NCBI GenBank assembly: GCA_017539565.1
Contig: JAFYCS010000076.1
Span: forward strand, 1 to 64,000
From: Lachnospiraceae bacterium
Lineage (GTDB): Bacteria > Bacillota > Clostridia > Lachnospirales > Lachnospiraceae
Length of the DNA stretch: 64,000 nucleotides
Direction: 5' to 3'
This document shows, piece after piece, positions 35,930-47,729 of this stretch. The first letter of the stretch is position 1, and every line of letters begins with the position of its first letter. Made by a program: the position numbers and the translations under genes. The notes under the pieces are model-generated. The model was not told the origin of the DNA. It saw only the letters and a list, made by a program, of their open reading frames with translations, and made no database searches.

Positions 35930-36587
35930 TATCTCTTTTCCTCACAATCTCTCCGTTATTTTTGTATATGGAATTCTCAGGTACCACTCCGCGCACGCAG
36001 GAAGTGGGATATACATTGGAATTCCTTCCTACTACAGTACCGGGATTACATACCGAATTACAGCCTACTTCTACATGATCTCCCAGCATGGCACCGAATT
36101 TCTTGATTCCTGTTTCCATTTCTTCCGTACCATTATGTACTACAACCAGTTTCTTGTCCGATTTGACATTGGAAGTGATGGAACCGGCACCCATATGTGA
36201 ATAGTATCCAAGTATAGAATCACCTACATAATTATAATGGGGCGTCTGAACATGATCGAAAAGGATCACATTCTTAAGCTCTACCGAATTTCCCACAACG
36301 CAGTCTGCGCCTACCAACGCTGAACCACGAATAAATGCGCAGTGGCGTACTTCGGTATTGGGTCCTATGATACAAGGTGCCCCAAGATAAGCAGTGGGGA
36401 ATACCTTTGCGGTCTTATGTACCCATACATGCTCTTCACGCTCCTCGTATTCGTCTCCAAGAGTAGGCCCAAGCTCAAGTATAAAGTCCTTTATACCTTT
36501 AAGCGCTTCCCAGGGATAGGTAAACTGAAGCAGATAATCTTTAGCCAATGTATGATCCAGGTCATACAGATCTTTGATCGTATACAT
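35922..36587 (-). CDS. GlmU-like left-handed beta-helix acyltransferase, single domain
   Basis: 221 residues from the ATG at 36587 (MYTIKDLYDLDH), one base after the nagB stop; a longer in-frame extension overlaps nagB and is rejected. After about 55 helical residues it is a hexapeptide-repeat beta-helix (AKVFPTAYLGAPCIIGPNTEV, ALVGADCVVGNSVEL) with a C-terminal part like the GlmU acetyltransferase (YVGDSILGYYSHMGAGSITS, KKFGAMLGDHVEVGCNS, NPGTVVGRNSNVYP). The GlmU uridylyltransferase domain is absent. Between nagB and glmM it most likely acetylates an amino-sugar phosphate, but the acceptor is inferred from context only. Confidence 0.85.
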   Translation of the reverse strand: MYTIKDLYDLDHTLAKDYLLQFTYPWEALKGIKDFILELGPTLGDEYEEREEHVWVHKTAKVFPTAYLGAPCIIGPNTEVRHCAFIRGSALVGADCVVGNSVELKNVILFDHVQTPHYNYVGDSILGYYSHMGAGSITSNVKSDKKLVVVHNGTEEMETGIKKFGAMLGDHVEVGCNSVCNPGTVVGRNSNVYPTSCVRGVVPENSIYKNNGEIVRKRDNG

Positions 36588-36588
36588 C

Positions 36589-37380
36589 TTATAACCTCTC
36601 TTTCTTCTCGATATCCAGGAAGTACTTATAAGTATCAACGGTAAGCTCACCGCATGCCTCTTCATCGCAGGCAATGATAGCACCGTTATGCATCTGCAGT
36701 GCAGAGCAGGTCCACTTCTGGCTGACGCCGCCTTCTACGGTGGCCGCAAGTGCACGCGCCTTATTATGCCCCGATATCAGTACCAGAACTTCTTTTGAGT
36801 CTGTAACCGTACCTATACCTACGGACAGTGCTTTTGCCGGCACCTTCTCCGGATCGTTGCCGAAAAATCTGCTGTTTACTATCCTTGTATCTGTGGTCAG
36901 ATCACGCACACCTGTACGTGAAGTCAGGCTGGTATAAGGCTCATTGAATGCCAGGTGGCCATCTACACCGATTCCGCCCATAAACAGGTCGATACCGCCG
37001 TAAGATGCTATCTTTTCTTCATATCTCCTGCACTCTCCCTCCGGATCGTCTGTCATACCGTTTAAGATATTGATATTCTCCGGCTTCATATCTACCAGAT
37101 GGTTGAACAGATTATCATGCATAAAATACCAATAGCTCTGGTCATGCTCACGGGGCAGGCCCAGATACTCGTCCATATTGAAGGTCACCACATTGGCAAA
37201 AGAGAGCTCTCCCGCTTTGTTCATGCGTACCAGCTCTTTATATACCCCTATGGGAGATGATCCCGTAGGAAGACCCAGCACAAAAGGCCGCGCCTCTTTA
37301 TGTCCGTTTATCTTAGCCGCAATGTAAGCAGCTGCCCACTTACACATTTTTTCGTAATCATCCTGAATAACTACTCTCAT
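36589..37380 (-). CDS. nagB: Glucosamine-6-phosphate deaminase/isomerase
   Basis: 263 residues from the ATG at 37380 (MRVVIQDDYEKM), with AAAGAGGAG 9-10 bases upstream. Interconverts glucosamine-6-phosphate with fructose-6-phosphate and ammonia. Motifs: LGLPTGSSPIGVYKEL, VTFNMDEYLGL with the catalytic Asp, and GGIGVDGHLAFNEP with the catalytic His. No nagA or amino-sugar transporter is nearby; instead a GlmU-like acyltransferase and glmM follow. The leader carries a glmS-type ribozyme, so the gene is predicted to be shut off by glucosamine-6-phosphate. That suits a NagB working in the synthetic direction better than a catabolic one (inference). Confidence 0.95.
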   Translation of the reverse strand: MRVVIQDDYEKMCKWAAAYIAAKINGHKEARPFVLGLPTGSSPIGVYKELVRMNKAGELSFANVVTFNMDEYLGLPREHDQSYWYFMHDNLFNHLVDMKPENINILNGMTDDPEGECRRYEEKIASYGGIDLFMGGIGVDGHLAFNEPYTSLTSRTGVRDLTTDTRIVNSRFFGNDPEKVPAKALSVGIGTVTDSKEVLVLISGHNKARALAATVEGGVSQKWTCSALQMHNGAIIACDEEACGELTVDTYKYFLDIEKKERL

Positions 37381-37399
37381 ATAATAAATTTCTCCTCTT

Positions 37400-37560
37400 T
37401 TTGTGTGATGTAGCGCAGTTGTGAAAAAGTCTCTGTTACAGTTTTGATTCTGCTTTTTGCCCTTTTTCTTTCGACCACTGCGATGGCCGCAGCAACACCC
37501 GCCGAGTCTTTCGATAGTTGCTGTCCTCGTCAACCTGTTACGGTCCTGGCGCTAACACAT
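37400..37560 (-). ncRNA. glmS-type self-cleaving ribozyme in the nagB leader
   Basis: The minus-strand leader contains the conserved core of the glmS ribozyme in order. The cleavage site A/GCGCCAGGACC has the scissile bond predicted between 37553 and 37552. It is followed by GGTTGACGAGG, TATCGAAAGA and CTCGGCGGGTG. A P3-like helix is AGCAAC/GTTGCT, a following hairpin is CGGCC/GGTCG, and the 3' part is A/G-rich. In this class glucosamine-6-phosphate acts as coenzyme for cleavage, and the downstream fragment is then degraded. The ribozyme normally sits before glmS. Here it lies between a strong promoter and nagB. The 3' limit is approximate. Confidence 0.92.
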
Positions 37561-37602
37561 TTCCGATGCCCTCCAAGCAGAAATTGTGTTTTAAATGGTA
37601 AA

Positions 37603-37631
37603 ATTATACACTAATATACTATATATTGCAA
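37603..37631 (-). promoter_or_regulatory. Promoter of the nagB-glmM operon
   Basis: Minus strand -35 TTGCAA (37626-37631), 17-base spacer, -10 TATAAT (37603-37608). The expected start near 37596 gives a leader of about 215 bases that contains the whole ribozyme plus about 43 bases before the cleavage site. Confidence 0.85.
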
Positions 37632-37633
37632 GT

Positions 37634-38752
37634 TCAGTCCACGTCGGTAAAATCTATGTCCATAGCGATCTGAACCGTGTAATCCGGATAGGCTTCCTGC
37701 ACCTTCCGGACCGCCTGACGGTATACACTGCCGCGGTCCTTTGCATCAAAGCTGACCACGATATCAAAACGCATCATCTTATCCTCCCTGTTGAGATAAA
37801 AGCCATGCATCTGCAGCACATACGGATCGGCTGTAACCATCTCCCGGATCTTATCACGCTCTGCTATGGCATCGGGATTACCGGCGTTATCCGAATAGAT
37901 ACTCACTGCCGTAAGTATCACCTTATGCTCCCGGTATACCTTAACCTCTATCCTTCTTATCAGCTTGTCCAGCTCATCTATAGACATGGTATCGGGCACT
38001 TCGATATGCACCGATCCGTTATATGAATCCGGTCCGTAATTATGCATGACCAGGTCATAGGCCCCGCTCACCTCAGGGAAGCTTTTGATGGTCTCCTTGA
38101 TATCCCTTACCAGCTGTCCGTCCACACGCTCTCCCAGCAGTTTGGATACCGTATCGGCTATCATCTCAAATCCTGACTTTATTATCACCAGGGCTATTAC
38201 CGCACCCAGCCAGGCTTCTAATGACACGTTGAATACAACAAATATCACAGCAGCTATCAGGGTTGAGGCAGATATGATGGAATCCATCAGGGCATCTGCA
38301 CCGGAATTGATGAGTGCATCGGAGTTTACCTTCTTACCCGTAGACTTTACGAAGCTGCCCAGGGCTATCTTGACTGCTACTGCTACCGCTACGATGATAA
38401 GTGAAACCGTGTGATATTCAGGAACATCCGGCTTGATTATCTTCTTTACCGATTCTATAAACGCGGTCACACCGGCATACATGACCAGCACGGATATCAC
38501 CATGGCTGTAAGATATTCTATCCTGCCGTATCCGAAAGGATGTTTTTTATCCGGCGCCTTTCCTGCCAGCTTGGTCCCTACTATAGTAATGATGGAGCTC
38601 GCGGCATCCGACATATTGTTTACCGCATCCATCACTATCGCTATGGAATTCGACAGCAGGCCTATTGCAGCTTTGAACCCCGCCAGGAACAGATTAGCCA
38701 GTATCCCTATTATACTGGTACGTATTATTATCTTATCGCGATCTGCTTCCAT
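37634..38752 (-). CDS. Cation diffusion facilitator family transporter
   Basis: About 372 residues. Six membrane helices, with the metal site pair DAVNNMSDAASS and NSGADALMDSIIS (HxxxD/DxxxD-type positions), and a C-terminal cytoplasmic domain of about 160 residues, longer than usual. Exports Zn, Fe, Mn or a similar divalent ion against protons; the usual HD pair is replaced by Asp/Asn-type residues, so the metal is uncertain. Two ATGs are possible (38758 overlapping the lacZ stop, and 38752); the second has GGAG at good spacing. It is the last gene of the ylmH-lacZ run and ends only a few bases before the nagB promoter. Confidence 0.88.
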   Translation of the reverse strand: MEADRDKIIIRTSIIGILANLFLAGFKAAIGLLSNSIAIVMDAVNNMSDAASSIITIVGTKLAGKAPDKKHPFGYGRIEYLTAMVISVLVMYAGVTAFIESVKKIIKPDVPEYHTVSLIIVAVAVAVKIALGSFVKSTGKKVNSDALINSGADALMDSIISASTLIAAVIFVVFNVSLEAWLGAVIALVIIKSGFEMIADTVSKLLGERVDGQLVRDIKETIKSFPEVSGAYDLVMHNYGPDSYNGSVHIEVPDTMSIDELDKLIRRIEVKVYREHKVILTAVSIYSDNAGNPDAIAERDKIREMVTADPYVLQMHGFYLNREDKMMRFDIVVSFDAKDRGSVYRQAVRKVQEAYPDYTVQIAMDIDFTDVD

Positions 38753-38754
38753 GA

Positions 38755-43028
<4,274 letters not shown>

Positions 43029-43058
43029 CTTGTCACTCCCTGTGAAAACTCTTTATGC

Positions 43059-43820
43059 TTAAACCGAATACCTGTCCACTTCCAAAACCAGGCTTCCCTT
43101 TTTGGTCGTGCGCAGTTCACCTTTATTATCAAACTTTCCGAAGCCGCGAACGGAAACGCTGTCACCTTCCTTAGGCGCATACTCTGCATTCCGGCAGACC
43201 CTGCCGTTTACAAAAACCTTTTCCCGGTCAAAGAGCTCTTTTGAATCCGTCCTGGACAGATGAAAAAGCTTCGCGATGACTGCATCCAGACGCAGGGATG
43301 CAACGCTTATCTCTTCACGTATGAGTTTCGGTCCCGCTTCCTCCGGTATCTCGTCGACATCAGTACATCTTACGGCCGTATGCTTTACGTTCTCAAGCAT
43401 ATCCCTTACATAATCGGCAATATCATCAAGAATAAAAACGTAAGCTGTATTTTCGTGGATAAGGATATCCCCTACCCTGTCCCTCTCTATTCCCAGATTG
43501 AGAATAGCTCCCAGAAAATCTCTGTGACTTAACTTATCGGCAAATTTACCGGACTTAGGCTCAATATGGATTATCCGTATTGGAAACTCCTCGTCATAGC
43601 CAAGATCATCTTCCCGGCCGAAGCGAATTACCACTCTCTCACAGCCTTCCGTACCGCCCCACATCCTGATCTCTCTCTCATCTGCCGCCCGGTACGCCAG
43701 TGCGGCTCCCGACGGAGAATGAAAGCCGGTGTAGGTATAACTGTATGTGCGTCGTGCTCTCTCAGCCAGTTCCGTGTATCTTTTTATCGTCTGCTCATCA
43801 TGAGCCCTTCCGTCACTCAT
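43059..43820 (-). CDS. ylmH: YlmH-like S4-domain RNA-binding protein
   Basis: 253 residues from the ATG at 43820 (MSDGRAHDEQTIKRY); a start at 43829 and longer frames are less likely, since the -10 box lies at 43828-43833. An N-terminal YlmH domain (FHSPSGAALAYRAADEREIRMWGG, ILNLGIERDRVGDI) is followed by an S4 domain (VASLRLDAVIAKLFHLSRTDSKELF). YlmH proteins bind the ribosome and are linked to ribosome rescue and division gene clusters. Here it stands alone, upstream of the zinc-ribbon/lacZ genes, and not in the usual ylmE-G/divIVA cluster. The message is predicted to start at or next to the ATG. Confidence 0.88.
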   Translation of the reverse strand: MSDGRAHDEQTIKRYTELAERARRTYSYTYTGFHSPSGAALAYRAADEREIRMWGGTEGCERVVIRFGREDDLGYDEEFPIRIIHIEPKSGKFADKLSHRDFLGAILNLGIERDRVGDILIHENTAYVFILDDIADYVRDMLENVKHTAVRCTDVDEIPEEAGPKLIREEISVASLRLDAVIAKLFHLSRTDSKELFDREKVFVNGRVCRNAEYAPKEGDSVSVRGFGKFDNKGELRTTKKGSLVLEVDRYSV

Positions 43821-43827
43821 AAATTTC

Positions 43828-43857
43828 ATTATACCATGTAAATCTAAGCGCTTACAA
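43828..43857 (-). promoter_or_regulatory. Promoter of ylmH
   Basis: Minus strand -35 TTGTAA (43852-43857), 18-base spacer, -10 TATAAT (43828-43833). The ATG at 43820 begins 8 bases after the -10 box, predicting a leaderless transcript. Confidence 0.65.
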
Positions 43858-43905
43858 GCAGAAAATCCTCCCTTCAGGCCGCCTGCCTTTGCCTGTAAAT
43901 ACATC

Positions 43906-43934
43906 TTGAACCGGATCAAAAAAGCCGCTAAAAT
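43906..43934 (+). promoter_or_regulatory. Promoter of the plus-strand gene at 43981
   Basis: -35 TTGAAC (43906-43911), 17-base spacer, -10 TAAAAT (43929-43934), 47 bases before the ATG. Divergent from the ylmH promoter. Confidence 0.7.
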
Positions 43935-43980
43935 GTGCTGAAGAAATATATGTATCACGGACGAAGGAAAAGCGATCATA

Positions 43981-44673
43981 ATGACATATTCAGATGATTT
44001 TAAGATCAATTCAATGCAGGAACTTATCGACCTGATCGATGCAGTCGGTTTTGTTCCTTTCTTTGAAAATGAGATCGAAGGATTCTCACTTGAAGAGCAC
44101 ATAGGCCCGGGATGCTGGTATAATGACAGTGATAACGGGTTCTGGGAAGCCTGGGAGTGGAAGGGCCCCGTGATCCGGAAGATGAAATGTGCCTACGGAA
44201 AATTCCTGCGGAATAAAGCGATGTATATCAGCCCTAAATGGTTTCCGGACTTTGCCAATTACCGTCGTGACGGCTATGACTTTGATGCAAGATATGATGA
44301 TGGACTGGCTTCATTCTATGATAAGCAGCTGTTTGACCTGCTGGATGAAAATGCACCTGTCATGTCTAAACAGCTTAAGCAGATCGGTGACTATGGCAAG
44401 AGCGGGCGTAAGGGTTTTGATACCATGGTTACGCGCCTGCAGAAACAATGTTATGTATTGATAAGTGATTTCCGATATGCGGTGGATAAGTCAGGGAACG
44501 AATACGGATGGGGTATTGCAGAATACTCCACTCCGGAAAAGTTTCTGGGATCAGGATTTTGCAAAGCAGTCTATAAGAGGACACCTGAAGAATCCTACCG
44601 AAGAATACTTGAGCATATGCAAAAGATACTGCCGGATACAGATCCGAAACAGATAGAAAAGATTTTGAAATAA
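43981..44673 (+). CDS. Conserved hypothetical protein, possibly AlkZ-related
   Basis: 230 residues, soluble, no signal peptide. The most conserved-looking part is GPGCWYNDSDNGFWEAWEWKGP followed by a basic AYGKFLRNKAMYISPKWFPDF stretch and LKQIGDYGKSGRKGFDTMVTRLQKQCYVLISDF. This pattern resembles small proteins described as AlkZ-related (winged-helix DNA glycosylase relatives), but I am not certain of that match. The zinc-ribbon gene follows 47 bases later in the same direction. Confidence 0.6.
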   Translation: MTYSDDFKINSMQELIDLIDAVGFVPFFENEIEGFSLEEHIGPGCWYNDSDNGFWEAWEWKGPVIRKMKCAYGKFLRNKAMYISPKWFPDFANYRRDGYDFDARYDDGLASFYDKQLFDLLDENAPVMSKQLKQIGDYGKSGRKGFDTMVTRLQKQCYVLISDFRYAVDKSGNEYGWGIAEYSTPEKFLGSGFCKAVYKRTPEESYRRILEHMQKILPDTDPKQIEKILK

Positions 44674-44720
44674 GGCAGAGCCCTTGGCTCAAAAGTGCTG
44701 TCAGAAAAAAGGGGGTAATC

Positions 44721-45029
44721 ATGATACTGGATTTTTTCAGCAAGCATAAACTTTCAAGGAACTATGACGGCCGCTGCGGCAATTGCCATACTCCTTTTGA
44801 TTCAACAGATGATGAGTTTTGCAGATATTGCGGAACAAAACGGGGAGAGGGCAAATTCCTTCCTTACGAGAATTTCCAGGGCTGCGTTTACGGACCGCCC
44901 CCGGTAAAAAGAACCCATACCTGCGATAATTGCGGTTATTCCTGGGATACCAGGCGCATGATAGACCGTTCCGGATATTGTCCGCGATGCGGAGGTACCA
45001 TAAGCACTGTCAAATCAGATCATGAATGA
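44721..45029 (+). CDS. Small double zinc-ribbon protein
   Basis: 102 residues with two four-cysteine zinc ribbons, CGNC...CRYCG (residues about 16-35) and CDNCG...CPRCGG (about 70-92). No other domain. GGGGG precedes the ATG. It follows the gene at 43981 on the same strand and probably shares its promoter. Such proteins may bind nucleic acid or another protein; the role is unknown. Confidence 0.7.
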   Translation: MILDFFSKHKLSRNYDGRCGNCHTPFDSTDDEFCRYCGTKRGEGKFLPYENFQGCVYGPPPVKRTHTCDNCGYSWDTRRMIDRSGYCPRCGGTISTVKSDHE

Positions 45030-45062
45030 GCTGAGACCGGGTGCAAATGACCGGACAGGATC

Positions 45063-45506
45063 TTACATCATTGATGATAGTTTGAATATCACTATTGCTG
45101 CCAGTATGAAACTTAATCCCATCAGCTTGAAGAACAGGCTGTTGAAAGGAGCTGTAAGTTCGTTGACAAAAGGTCTGCTCTTTTCGGTGAACATCACGCT
45201 TTTCCGTTTTTCGGGATCAGGATGGATATAGAGTTTTACCTCCGTGCCCGGCGGAAGCCTCAGTGCAGGCGCACCGATGGGCGGAAGTTCCAGCAGTGTC
45301 TCTGCTATACCGTTTACATTGGCTTCATACACTATCAGTGGTACATATAATACAGTACGTTTCTGTTCGATGACCTGTGCGGTTACCGCGACTGTGTATA
45401 TATCCTTATATCCCCCGGCGTAGAAATGCCAGCGTGCGATAAACAAAATGCCGGTCACTATCAGCAGAACAGGAAGGCCGTATATAATAATATCAATCAT
45501 TTGCAT
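45063..45506 (-). CDS. Small membrane protein, DUF3592-like topology
   Basis: 147 residues. One N-terminal helix (IIYGLPVLLIVTGILFIARW), an extracytoplasmic beta-rich segment of about 75 residues (VTAQVIEQKRTVLYVPLIVYEA, GTEVKLYIHPDPEK) and a C-terminal helix (LMGLSFILAAIVIFKL). This topology and the VKLYIHPDP part resemble DUF3592-type proteins, a weak assignment. GGGGGTGA lies upstream of the ATG. It lies 34 bases downstream of the small cysteine-protein gene and is probably cotranscribed. Confidence 0.65.
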   Translation of the reverse strand: MQMIDIIIYGLPVLLIVTGILFIARWHFYAGGYKDIYTVAVTAQVIEQKRTVLYVPLIVYEANVNGIAETLLELPPIGAPALRLPPGTEVKLYIHPDPEKRKSVMFTEKSRPFVNELTAPFNSLFFKLMGLSFILAAIVIFKLSSMM

Positions 45507-45540
45507 ATTGTATCACCCCCATCTCCTATATCCGGGAATA

Positions 45541-45789
45541 CTATTCCTTTTCAGTAAGTGCATCTGCAACACCTTTCATACATTTCCGGCATACATAAAA
45601 CGAAAGGGTATCAAACTCAAACAATTCCACTTCCTGCTTTCCGAATACCATACCGCCCTTTTTCTTTAAATTAAGATCAGGCAGATATTTCAACGGTTTC
45701 TTTCCATCCGGATACCAGGGAAAACCTACTGTCTGGGTTCCGTATATAAAGCCATGTTCCATTTCTGCGCCACAGAAAGGGCATTTCAT
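45541..45789 (-). CDS. Small cysteine-pair protein (PF20097-like)
   Basis: 82 residues from the ATG at 45789 (MKCPFCGAEMEHG), chosen because AAGGAG lies 8-9 bases upstream; a longer frame to 45972 has no such site. CPFC near the start and CRKC near the end could hold one zinc. The middle has GTQTVGFPWYPDGKKP and an aromatic segment. It resembles the short PF20097-type family of Clostridia; function unknown. A TTGTGC-17-TATTAT promoter lies upstream. Confidence 0.7.
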   Translation of the reverse strand: MKCPFCGAEMEHGFIYGTQTVGFPWYPDGKKPLKYLPDLNLKKKGGMVFGKQEVELFEFDTLSFYVCRKCMKGVADALTEKE

Positions 45790-45835
45790 TTCGTAAAACT
45801 CCTTTTGATCCTGACTAAAACTCTGATACCTCTTA

Positions 45836-45864
45836 ATAATATCATTCCTCTCATCCCTGCACAA
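45836..45864 (-). promoter_or_regulatory. Promoter of the small cysteine-pair protein gene
   Basis: Minus strand -35 TTGTGC (45859-45864), 17-base spacer, -10 TATTAT (45836-45841). Confidence 0.5.
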
Positions 45865-45941
45865 CATATCAGACATGGAACTTCCGCTACCCGGGGTTGC
45901 CTTATACTTAAGCTCTGCTTCCGGTTTTAGTATCTTATTCC

Positions 45942-45969
45942 TTGAACTGACACATCGATATGATATAAT
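45942..45969 (+). promoter_or_regulatory. Promoter of the gene at 46004
   Basis: -35 TTGAAC (45942-45947), 16-base spacer, -10 TATAAT (45964-45969), 34 bases before the ATG. Confidence 0.65.
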
Positions 45970-46003
45970 CATCCTATCAGACTTTAAACGGAGGCAGTAC
46001 GCT

Positions 46004-47026
46004 ATGGATCCTAACGATTATATGATGCAGAACAGCAACGGCAGCTATATGGATTCAGGGATGAACCGGTCAGCTGATACGGAAGAGATCAGCAGGCATT
46101 TAAAGACCGGCAACGTCTTAAAGGCCGTTACACTGGTCAGTGTGATAGCAGTGGGCGGCGTCCTGATCGCGATGCAGATAAAGAACAGCAAGGAGATTGC
46201 CGATATCGCAAAGGATGTTGACAAGCTCGGCTCCGAAGTGAGTGATATCAGCAATATGACCGACGAGATAACTGCTAATGTATACAGCATTATGGAACAG
46301 GGATGTACCGGCAGTGCCGGCGGAAGCTATGCTGCACCGACTCCGACACCTTATCCCTATTATATCGATCCGGGTCTGGAAGTGGACAAGCCTGCTATAT
46401 ACATCTATCCTGATGAGGATATGACAGCTGATACCGGGATGTTCAGTGATGACAATACACCCCTTTCCGAGGTGCATGTGAAGCTGAGCCTTTACCGTAC
46501 CGATATGATATCCATGTGGCCTGATGCCGATCAGGTGGATGCCTATATGTATTACTGGAACATGTATGCCGCACCTGACGGAACGCTCTATGACAGTAAC
46601 GGGAACGAATATACCTATATTTTCTGGGAGGCAGGGGACCACGGTGTGCACGATTTCAGTAAGGGCTTCTGTGTGGCCGGGGAAGATACGGCAGAATTCC
46701 TGCGTAATACACTTTCACAGATAGGCCTGACACCGGCAGAGTATAACGAGTTCATAGTATACTGGCTGCCCAGGATGCAGGGAAATGCATATAACCTGAT
46801 AACCTTCGAAGGCCTGGAAAAGAATGACGCATATAACAGCTATTACGGGCTGGAAGTAACGGATGCTCATGGCAATGAAGCAGAGTCCGTGCTTCGTGTG
46901 ATGATGGTATGGAAACCGGTTGATGAATATACAGAGATAGAACCCCAGGTATTCACGGGCTTTGAGCGTAACGGCTTTACGATAGTGGAGTGGGGCGGAT
47001 CTGAACTCCCCGAATACGTGCAATAA
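46004..47026 (+). CDS. Membrane-anchored KPxIYxYP-family protein of unknown function
   Basis: 340 residues from the ATG at 46004, with GGAGG upstream. A cytoplasmic tail of about 37 residues, one helix (VLKAVTLVSVIAVGGVLIAMQI), a short coiled segment and a Pro/Thr stretch (APTPTPYPYY). An outward domain follows, with the marker KPAIYIYPDED and the later blocks YTYIFWEAGD, DFSKGFCVAGEDTAEFL, LTPAEYNEFIVYWLPRMQGNAYNL and FTIVEWGG. These blocks recur in secreted proteins of Clostridia with no known function. The copy here uses a membrane helix and not a lipobox. Monocistronic; its 3' end overlaps a minus-strand membrane gene. Confidence 0.8.
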   Translation: MDPNDYMMQNSNGSYMDSGMNRSADTEEISRHLKTGNVLKAVTLVSVIAVGGVLIAMQIKNSKEIADIAKDVDKLGSEVSDISNMTDEITANVYSIMEQGCTGSAGGSYAAPTPTPYPYYIDPGLEVDKPAIYIYPDEDMTADTGMFSDDNTPLSEVHVKLSLYRTDMISMWPDADQVDAYMYYWNMYAAPDGTLYDSNGNEYTYIFWEAGDHGVHDFSKGFCVAGEDTAEFLRNTLSQIGLTPAEYNEFIVYWLPRMQGNAYNLITFEGLEKNDAYNSYYGLEVTDAHGNEAESVLRVMMVWKPVDEYTEIEPQVFTGFERNGFTIVEWGGSELPEYVQ

Positions 47027-47315
47027 GCCAAAACGCAAATATCAATATACTAATGATCATTACCCCAAAGCTATAAGGCATCCAAACAAACATGAACCTG
47101 TAGCTTATATGTGAGATCAGCGGAATCAGGATCAATACAATTATGACCACTATACCTCCGCACAGGCATAGCTTCTTTCTTCTGTATTTCAATAGCAACG
47201 CGATATACAGGATTAACAGTGTACCCATGGCAAAAAGAAAATCCTGAAGCTCGTGACTGGACACACAAAGCCAATTGCTTATCCTATTAACAGGTGTATA
47301 AAATCTATATAGCAA
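46977..47315 (-). CDS. Small multi-helix membrane protein, possible TTG start
   Basis: 112 residues, three membrane helices (FAMGTLLILYIALLL; LCGGIVVIIVLILIPLI; YSFGVMIISILIFAFWLIA). It begins directly after the stop codon of the next membrane gene upstream (47316), with TTG as the only start that fits; no clear ribosome site, so coupling to the upstream gene is assumed. Its last 50 bases overlap the plus-strand gene ending at 47026. Membrane-like composition supports it, but the start and reality are uncertain. Confidence 0.5.
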   Translation of the reverse strand: MLYRFYTPVNRISNWLCVSSHELQDFLFAMGTLLILYIALLLKYRRKKLCLCGGIVVIIVLILIPLISHISYRFMFVWMPYSFGVMIISILIFAFWLIARIRGVQIRPTPLS

Positions 47316-47663
47316 TTACATTAATGCCAGGGTTAATACCGTTATTATGATCGCAGCAGTTCCTGTTGCTATGCCCGCGATGGGCAGCGCTAATTCCTTT
47401 GTCCGCTGTTTCACCAGAAGGAATATCATTATTATAATGCCCATGACAATACCGATGATGCCGCCGATGAAGGCTCCCCCGATCAATATAAGGAGACCGG
47501 CTAAGGCTCCCACAACCTCCCAGTTGATATAATCGCCATTATCACTGCGGAACTTCAGCAAAAGAGGCATAAAGATCGCACACAAGAGGCCCGCTATTGA
47601 AAATCCAAGGCCTATCACTGACATGATCTTACATGCATTTGGGGTGTTTTCTTTCTGAGACAT
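47316..47663 (-). CDS. Small membrane protein with Gly-rich helices
   Basis: 115 residues with three or four hydrophobic segments (VIGLGFSIAGLLCAIFMPLL, ALAGLLILIGGAFIGGIIGIVM, IAGIATGTAAIIITVLTLALM) and few polar loops. TAGGAGATAACGATC precedes the ATG. Similar short DUF4190-type proteins exist in Firmicutes, but no specific family is claimed. It is followed directly by another small membrane protein. Confidence 0.65.
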   Translation of the reverse strand: MSQKENTPNACKIMSVIGLGFSIAGLLCAIFMPLLLKFRSDNGDYINWEVVGALAGLLILIGGAFIGGIIGIVMGIIIMIFLLVKQRTKELALPIAGIATGTAAIIITVLTLALM

Positions 47664-47729
47664 GATCGTTATCTCCTAAAATGGTATGACATTATTTTAG
47701 TGGACACGTATAGACAAAATTAACCGGTC

